Shown here: positions 42,411 to 46,165 of the stretch, one piece after another | How positions within the stretch are numbered: the stretch's first letter is position 1 | How the letters are laid out: every line of letters begins with the position of its first letter | NCBI GenBank assembly: GCA_017443845.1 | Contig: JAFSXX010000047.1 | Span: 1 to 46,165, forward strand | Source: Bacteroidales bacterium | GTDB lineage: Bacteria; Bacteroidota; Bacteroidia; Bacteroidales; UBA932 | Direction: 5' to 3' | DNA: 46,165 bases | Made by a program: the position numbers and the translations under genes | Notes under the pieces: generated by a model | The model's input: the letters and a program-made list of their open reading frames with translations, nothing else | The model's database searches: none | Told to the model about the DNA's origin: nothing

Positions 42411-43946
42411 ATGGAACTGGAGCTCAACGAACAGGAAATCATCAGGCGCAACTCGCTCAACGCGCTCAGGGAACTCGGCATCAACCCCTACCCCGCAGCC
42501 GAATACAAGGTCAACACCGACACTCAGGCCATCAAGGATGGATATGACCCCGAAAAGGGCAATTTCGACGATGTGGTCATCGCCGGCAGGATAATGAGCC
42601 GCCGCATAATGGGCGCGGCATCGTTCATGGAACTGCAGGACGAGAAAGGACGCATCCAGGTCTATGTCAAGCGCGACGAGATCTGCCCCGGTGAGGACAA
42701 GACGATGTACAACACCGTCTTCAAGAAACTCCTCGACATCGGAGACATCGTGGGTATCAAGGGCTTCGCCTTCATCACCCAGACCGGCCAGCTCTCCGTG
42801 CACGCCAAGGAGCTCACCCTGCTGAGCAAGTCGCTCAAGGTGCTTCCCATCGTCAAGGAGCAGGACGGCAAGGTGTTCGACGCATTCGCCGATCCCGAGC
42901 TCCGCTACAGGATGCGCTATGTGGACCTCATCGTCAACCCGCAGGTGAAGGAGACCTTCATCAAGAGGGCCAAGATCGTGGCCACGATGCGCGAATATTT
43001 CAACGAGGCGGGCTGCCTCGAGGTGGAGACCCCCATACTGCAGGGCATTCCCGGCGGCGCTACCGCACGCCCCTTCATCACCCACCACAACGCGCTGGAC
43101 ATCGACCTCTATATGCGTATCGCCAACGAGCTCTACCTCAAGCGCCTCATAGTTGGAGGCTACAACGGAGTCTATGAGTTCGCCAAGGACTTCCGCAACG
43201 AGGGAATGGACAAGACCCACAATCCGGAATTCACCTGCATGGAGATCTACGTAGCCTACAAGGACTACAACTGGATGATGACCTTCGTGGAGAAGATGCT
43301 GGAGAAGATCGCCGTCGCAGTCAACGGGACCACGAAGGTGGAGATCTCCGGCAACGAAGTGGACTTCACGGGCCCCTACCGCCGCCTCCCCATCCTCGAT
43401 GCCATCAAGGAGTACGCCGGAGTGGATGTCAAGGGAATGGACGAGGAGCAACTCCGCGCCACCTGCAAGAAGCTCAACGTGGAGATCGAACCCTCGATGG
43501 GCAAGGGCAAGCTGATCGACGCCATATTCGGCGAGTACTGCGAGAAGAATCTCATCCAGCCCACATATATCATCGACTATCCGGTGGAGATGTCGCCCCT
43601 TACCAAGCGTCACCGCAACGACCCCACCCTCACCGAGCGCTTCGAGCTCTTCGTCTGCGGAAAGGAACTCGCCAACGCATACTCCGAGCTCAACGACCCC
43701 ATCGACCAGCTGGAGCGTTTCGAGGACCAGGCGCGCCTAAAGAGCAAGGGCGACGACGAGGCGATGTTCATCGACTACGACTTCGTCCGCGCGCTCGAGT
43801 ACGGAATGCCACCGACCTCCGGACTCGGAATGGGTATCGACCGTCTCACGATGTTCATGACCGGCCAGACAGCCATCCAGGATGTGCTCTTCTTCCCCCA
43901 GATGAGGCCCGAGAAGAGATCGTCCGCCCAGAAGGAAGAAGAGTAG
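42411..43946 (+). CDS. lysS: Lysyl-tRNA synthetase, class II
   Basis: A 511-residue class II synthetase that charges tRNA-Lys. An N-terminal OB-fold anticodon-binding domain (about 55-150; [20 protein letters not shown]) is followed by the catalytic core with motif 2 FRNEGMD (about 261-267) and motif 3 [12 protein letters not shown] (about 470-481). The length is normal for the bacterial enzyme. The TrmH-type gene begins immediately after its stop. Confidence 0.97.
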   Translation: MELELNEQEIIRRNSLNALRELGINPYPAAEYKVNTDTQAIKDGYDPEKGNFDDVVIAGRIMSRRIMGAASFMELQDEKGRIQVYVKRDEICPGEDKTMYNTVFKKLLDIGDIVGIKGFAFITQTGQLSVHAKELTLLSKSLKVLPIVKEQDGKVFDAFADPELRYRMRYVDLIVNPQVKETFIKRAKIVATMREYFNEAGCLEVETPILQGIPGGATARPFITHHNALDIDLYMRIANELYLKRLIVGGYNGVYEFAKDFRNEGMDKTHNPEFTCMEIYVAYKDYNWMMTFVEKMLEKIAVAVNGTTKVEISGNEVDFTGPYRRLPILDAIKEYAGVDVKGMDEEQLRATCKKLNVEIEPSMGKGKLIDAIFGEYCEKNLIQPTYIIDYPVEMSPLTKRHRNDPTLTERFELFVCGKELANAYSELNDPIDQLERFEDQARLKSKGDDEAMFIDYDFVRALEYGMPPTSGLGMGIDRLTMFMTGQTAIQDVLFFPQMRPEKRSSAQKEEE

Positions 43947-44747
43947 ATGGAAGGCGTTATCACCTCCTCACAGAACAGCAAAATCAAGGATCTGCTCTCC
44001 TTGCGCGACAAGTCACGCCTGCGCAGGGAGAGCGGGCTTTTCGTAGTCGAGGGAGCGCGCGAGTTCGTCAGGGCGCTGCGCTGCGGTTTCGAGGCTCGCA
44101 GTGTCTTCTATTGCGCGAAGTATCTCAGGGACGGCTCGACGGCCGCCTATATCGAGAGTTGCGGGGGCACCCCCTTCGAAGTCTCGGAGCAGGTCTATGA
44201 CAGGATAGCCTGCCGCGAGGGAGCCGAGGGTGTGGTGGCGGTGATGAAGTCGCGTTACCCTGCCCTGGAGGATATCTCGTTCAAGGGCGCTCCGCTCATA
44301 CTGGTGCTCGAAAGCGTCGAGAAGCCGGGCAATATCGGCGCAGTCCTGCGTACCGCGGACGCGGCGGGAGCCGATGCGGTCATCGTCTGCGACCCGCGCA
44401 CCGACCTCTACAACCCCAATCTCATCCGCGCCAGCCTGGGAAGCATTTTCTCGGTCAAGACCGTGGCCTGCACCTCGGAAGAGGCCGCCGCCTGGCTCAG
44501 GAAGAACGACATACAGATCCTGACCGCACAGCTGCAGGATTCAAAACCATACTACGATACCGATATGAAGGGCGGCACAGCCATCGTGATGGGCACCGAG
44601 GATGCGGGGCTTTCCGACTTCTGGCGCAACTGCTCCGACGCCCACATCAGGATTCCGATGAACGGCTTGATGGATTCCCTCAACGTCTCGGTATCGGCCG
44701 CCATTCTCTGCTTCGAAGCAGTAAGGCAGAGGAATTCGGACAAATAA
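43947..44747 (+). CDS. TrmH/SpoU-family RNA 2'-O-methyltransferase
   Basis: A 266-residue protein. A substrate-binding N-terminal domain is followed by the SPOUT knot with its three motifs: VEKPGNIGAVLRTADAAG (about 125-142), VMGTEDAGLS (about 212-221) and PMNGLMDSLNVSVSAAI (about 237-253). It methylates ribose 2'-OH in 23S rRNA or tRNA using S-adenosylmethionine; the target nucleotide is not predictable. The ATG directly abuts the lysS TAG, so expression is coupled to lysS. Confidence 0.9.
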   Translation: MEGVITSSQNSKIKDLLSLRDKSRLRRESGLFVVEGAREFVRALRCGFEARSVFYCAKYLRDGSTAAYIESCGGTPFEVSEQVYDRIACREGAEGVVAVMKSRYPALEDISFKGAPLILVLESVEKPGNIGAVLRTADAAGADAVIVCDPRTDLYNPNLIRASLGSIFSVKTVACTSEEAAAWLRKNDIQILTAQLQDSKPYYDTDMKGGTAIVMGTEDAGLSDFWRNCSDAHIRIPMNGLMDSLNVSVSAAILCFEAVRQRNSDK

Positions 44748-44779
44748 GGACATCGCCGTGATGGCAAAGGTCCATTTTT
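44748..44779 (+). terminator. Weak possible terminator after the TrmH-type gene
   Basis: GGAC (44748-44751) pairs with GTCC (44770-44773), and GCC (44755-44757) with GGC (44763-44765), with internal mismatches. A TTTTT run follows at 44775-44779. The stem is imperfect, so this is tentative. Confidence 0.3.
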
Positions 44780-44819
44780 ATTCACTAAACTTTTTTATTA
44801 TGACCCACTCATTTTTTTT

Positions 44820-45407
44820 GTGGCCAGCTTGGTCGTAGCAGGTCTTTCGGCACTCATCGCCGCCCTCACATTCATCTATTTCCTCAACCGCGAAAGGATT
44901 TTCGAAAAGAGAATCTCACGCTATCTGAAAGAAAAGGAGGCTGTACCGAGGGATGCGGTGGAATTCGTCCTCCGTCTGGCCAAAGACATCCTGGACGACA
45001 TGACTCTCAGCGGTGACAATCCGCAATTGCTGGCCCGGCGGCTCAGGAGGAGCATACTCTCCGAAGAGAAAGAGGACGAGAGTCTCGTGAGCTCCATCCA
45101 GAGACTCATCAATTACAGGTACTACGGTATCGCCGATCATCTCAGGGAAATCTGCCCCGAACTGACGGAAGACGATATCAACATGTGCTCCTTCATCTGC
45201 ATGAGCCTGCCAAACCACAGCCTCCAGTTCATTTTCGAGTACAGCAACTCGGCAAGCCTGTACAACCATCGCTCGCGGATCCGGCGCAAATTGGGAATCA
45301 CCGACTCCAACGTCTCGCTCGAAGAACATCTACAGGGCATCGTCGAAAAGCTCCGGGCGCAGAATTCCAAAAGAGAAATATTTTCGCTGCGGAAGAGAAA
45401 ATTTTGA
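44820..45407 (+). CDS. Small membrane-anchored protein with an HTH-like C-terminal domain
   Basis: From GTG 44820 the ORF gives 195 residues: an N-terminal helix (SLVVAGLSALIAALTFIYFL), a charged helical middle and a C-terminal part (about 112-180). There, ELTEDDINMCSFICMSLPN and NHRSRIRRKLGI resemble the atypical HTH seen at the end of Bacteroidota TPR/DUF6377-type regulators. The start is uncertain. An ATG at 44800 lies in another frame and enters an eight-T run (44812-44819); one extra T would join it to this ORF and give a natural MTHSFFFVASLVVAG start. DNA binding is inferred only. Confidence 0.65.
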   Translation: MASLVVAGLSALIAALTFIYFLNRERIFEKRISRYLKEKEAVPRDAVEFVLRLAKDILDDMTLSGDNPQLLARRLRRSILSEEKEDESLVSSIQRLINYRYYGIADHLREICPELTEDDINMCSFICMSLPNHSLQFIFEYSNSASLYNHRSRIRRKLGITDSNVSLEEHLQGIVEKLRAQNSKREIFSLRKRKF

Positions 45408-45454
45408 CTATATTTACCCGGATAAAGTGCGAAACAAAATTAAAACACAAATAT

Positions 45455-45985
45455 ATGTCACTCAACAAAGTACTACTGATTGGAAACGTAGGGAAGGATC
45501 CTGAAATCAGACACCTCGAATCCGGGGCCTCGGTGGCCTCGTTCACCCTCGCCACCTCGGAGCGATTCCGCGACCGCAACGGCGAACTCCGCGAGAACAC
45601 GGAATGGCACAACATCGTCGCCTGGCGGCAGCTGGCCGACCTTGCAGCCAATTACATCCGCAAGGGAACCCAGATTTACGTAGAGGGTTCGATCCGCACC
45701 CGCTCGTGGGACGACCAGAACGGAGCTAAGCGCTACACCACCGAAATCATGGCCAACAGCATACAGCTGCTCGGCCGGCGCGGCGACAATCCCGCAGCCG
45801 ACGGCGCACCGGCTCCCGCTCCGGCTCCCGCAGCCCAGAGGCCCGCTCCCACCCCCGCTCCCTCCTATTCGGCGCCTGCCTATTCCGCTCCCAGGCCGGA
45901 GCCCCAGCCCCACGTCCAGTCCACTCCGATGATCCAGCCCGAGGACCTCACCGCCGACAGCGGCACCGACGACCTCCCGTTCTGA
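45455..45985 (+). CDS. ssb: Single-stranded DNA-binding protein
   Basis: A 176-residue SSB. The N-terminal OB fold starts SLNKVLLIGNVGKDPEIRH and includes WHNIVAWRQLADLAANYIRK and QIYVEGSIRTRSWDDQNG. A proline/alanine-rich linker (about 112-160) follows, then the acidic tip DDLPF that recruits partner repair proteins. The ATG at 45455 is set by homology of the N terminus; the frame is open further upstream but overlaps the preceding gene. Confidence 0.95.
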   Translation: MSLNKVLLIGNVGKDPEIRHLESGASVASFTLATSERFRDRNGELRENTEWHNIVAWRQLADLAANYIRKGTQIYVEGSIRTRSWDDQNGAKRYTTEIMANSIQLLGRRGDNPAADGAPAPAPAPAAQRPAPTPAPSYSAPAYSAPRPEPQPHVQSTPMIQPEDLTADSGTDDLPF

Positions 45986-46005
45986 CAATCAGCCTAAGAC
46001 TACGG

Positions 46006-46020
46006 CGCTGAGATTCAGCG
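46006..46020. terminator. Small hairpin after ssb
   Basis: CGCTGA-GAT-TCAGCG forms a 6-bp stem 20 nt after the ssb stop and 8 nt from the predicted group II intron boundary. There is no T-run. It may be a remnant of the ssb terminator split off by the intron, or part of the intron's target site. Confidence 0.35.
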
Positions 46021-46089
46021 TATTGCAATAGAGTAGGAGGAAAGCAAAAGTAGTGAGTTTTCCTCCTACTTTTGTTTTCCGACCTCTCA

Positions 46090-46123
46090 CACCACCGTAC
46101 GTGCCGTTCGGCATACGGCGGTT
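46090..46123 (-). ncRNA. Group II intron domain V
   Basis: On the minus strand, ACCGCCGTA and TACGGTGGT form the lower stem. TGCC/GGCA forms the upper stem with loop GAAC, and a small bulge separates the two stems. The catalytic triad position reads CGC, followed by CGTAT. The size is about 34 nt, as expected for domain V. Confidence 0.8.
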
Positions 46124-46125
46124 CC

Positions 46126-46164
46126 TTACACTCTGTGCAATTGAGCATAGTAGTCCATTAGGCA
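46126..46164 (-). CDS. C-terminal end of the intron-encoded reverse transcriptase (partial)
   Basis: An open minus-strand frame enters from the right edge and ends at TAA (46126-46128), reading CLMDYYAQLHRV. It stops just upstream of domain V, where intron-encoded reverse transcriptases end. Only 12 residues are visible, so the assignment depends on context. Confidence 0.4.
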   Translation of the reverse strand, partial: CLMDYYAQLHRV

Positions 46165-46165
46165 A

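Larger units (their letters stand above)
46028..46165 (-). mobile_element. Group II intron, 3' end (domains V and VI); rest beyond the window
   Basis: Read on the minus strand, the sequence has a domain V-like hairpin (46090-46123), then GTGTGAGAGG and a long A/T-rich domain VI stem (about 46035-46079). It ends CTACTCTAT, matching the usual group II 3' end. The predicted last intron base is 46028. An unpaired A at 46034 would lie 7 nt from the 3' splice site, the expected branch-point position. The intron inserted downstream of ssb in antisense orientation. Confidence 0.85.

Noticed and set aside
45948-46148. 66-residue minus-strand ORF with PPYAERHVRWCERS
   Set aside because: The frame reads through intron domains V and VI, which are structural RNA; such ORFs are a common annotation artefact of group II introns.

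Overview
The window looks like a chromosomal segment of a Bacteroidota bacterium, probably of the order Bacteroidales and with a fairly high G+C for that group. Several things point there: Bacteroidota-type -7 promoter boxes (TAnnTTTG) ahead of many genes; a complete moxR-DUF58-bat aerotolerance cluster; a 1096-residue SecA with a C-terminal zinc motif; DUF4199 and DUF1573 proteins; a FISUMP-type surface protein; and a ParC with a long acidic tail. A species cannot be named from the sequence alone.

Layout. Positions 1-540 are AT-rich and unlike the rest: the end of an unidentified gene, a small palindrome and an orphan ORF. Next is a glycosyltransferase pair (DUF4199 protein plus GT2, + strand), converging on a minus-strand operon secA-lpdA-GT2-GT39. 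A second minus-strand operon (DUF1573 protein, meaB, 10-TM metal exporter) ends at a 29-bp inverted repeat (9258-9400). Then come a LysE exporter, lnt, a PgpH-like HD phosphodiesterase that overlaps lnt by 77 nt, an outer-membrane barrel and a nitroreductase. The bat operon (26963 down to 18683) ends in a single ORF joining BatD and BatE. Divergent from it run truA, exbB, exbD and tonB.

From 39060 down to 29926 eight minus-strand genes are closely packed: rluB, era, parC, a LOG-family gene, a FISUMP protein, a GreA-Nudix fusion, a DUF362 protein and a NimA-like flavoprotein. The right part holds an FtsX-type permease, recJ, lysS, a TrmH methylase, a small membrane-anchored HTH-like protein and ssb. 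At the right edge is the 3' end of a group II intron on the minus strand, with a recognisable domain V.

The most unusual signal is a small family of perfect hairpins, three copies here (29836-29902, 39147-39215, 39235-39303). Each has a 13-nt loop, NGCGTTTGTTAGC, flanked by arms of about 24-28 bp that differ between copies yet remain self-complementary. Two copies form an opposed pair between divergent promoters, where neither promoter should transcribe them, so ordinary terminator function does not explain them. The third abuts a truncated alpha/beta-hydrolase remnant. I know of no described family with this loop. A REP/BIME-like mobile or structural element is the closest analogy.
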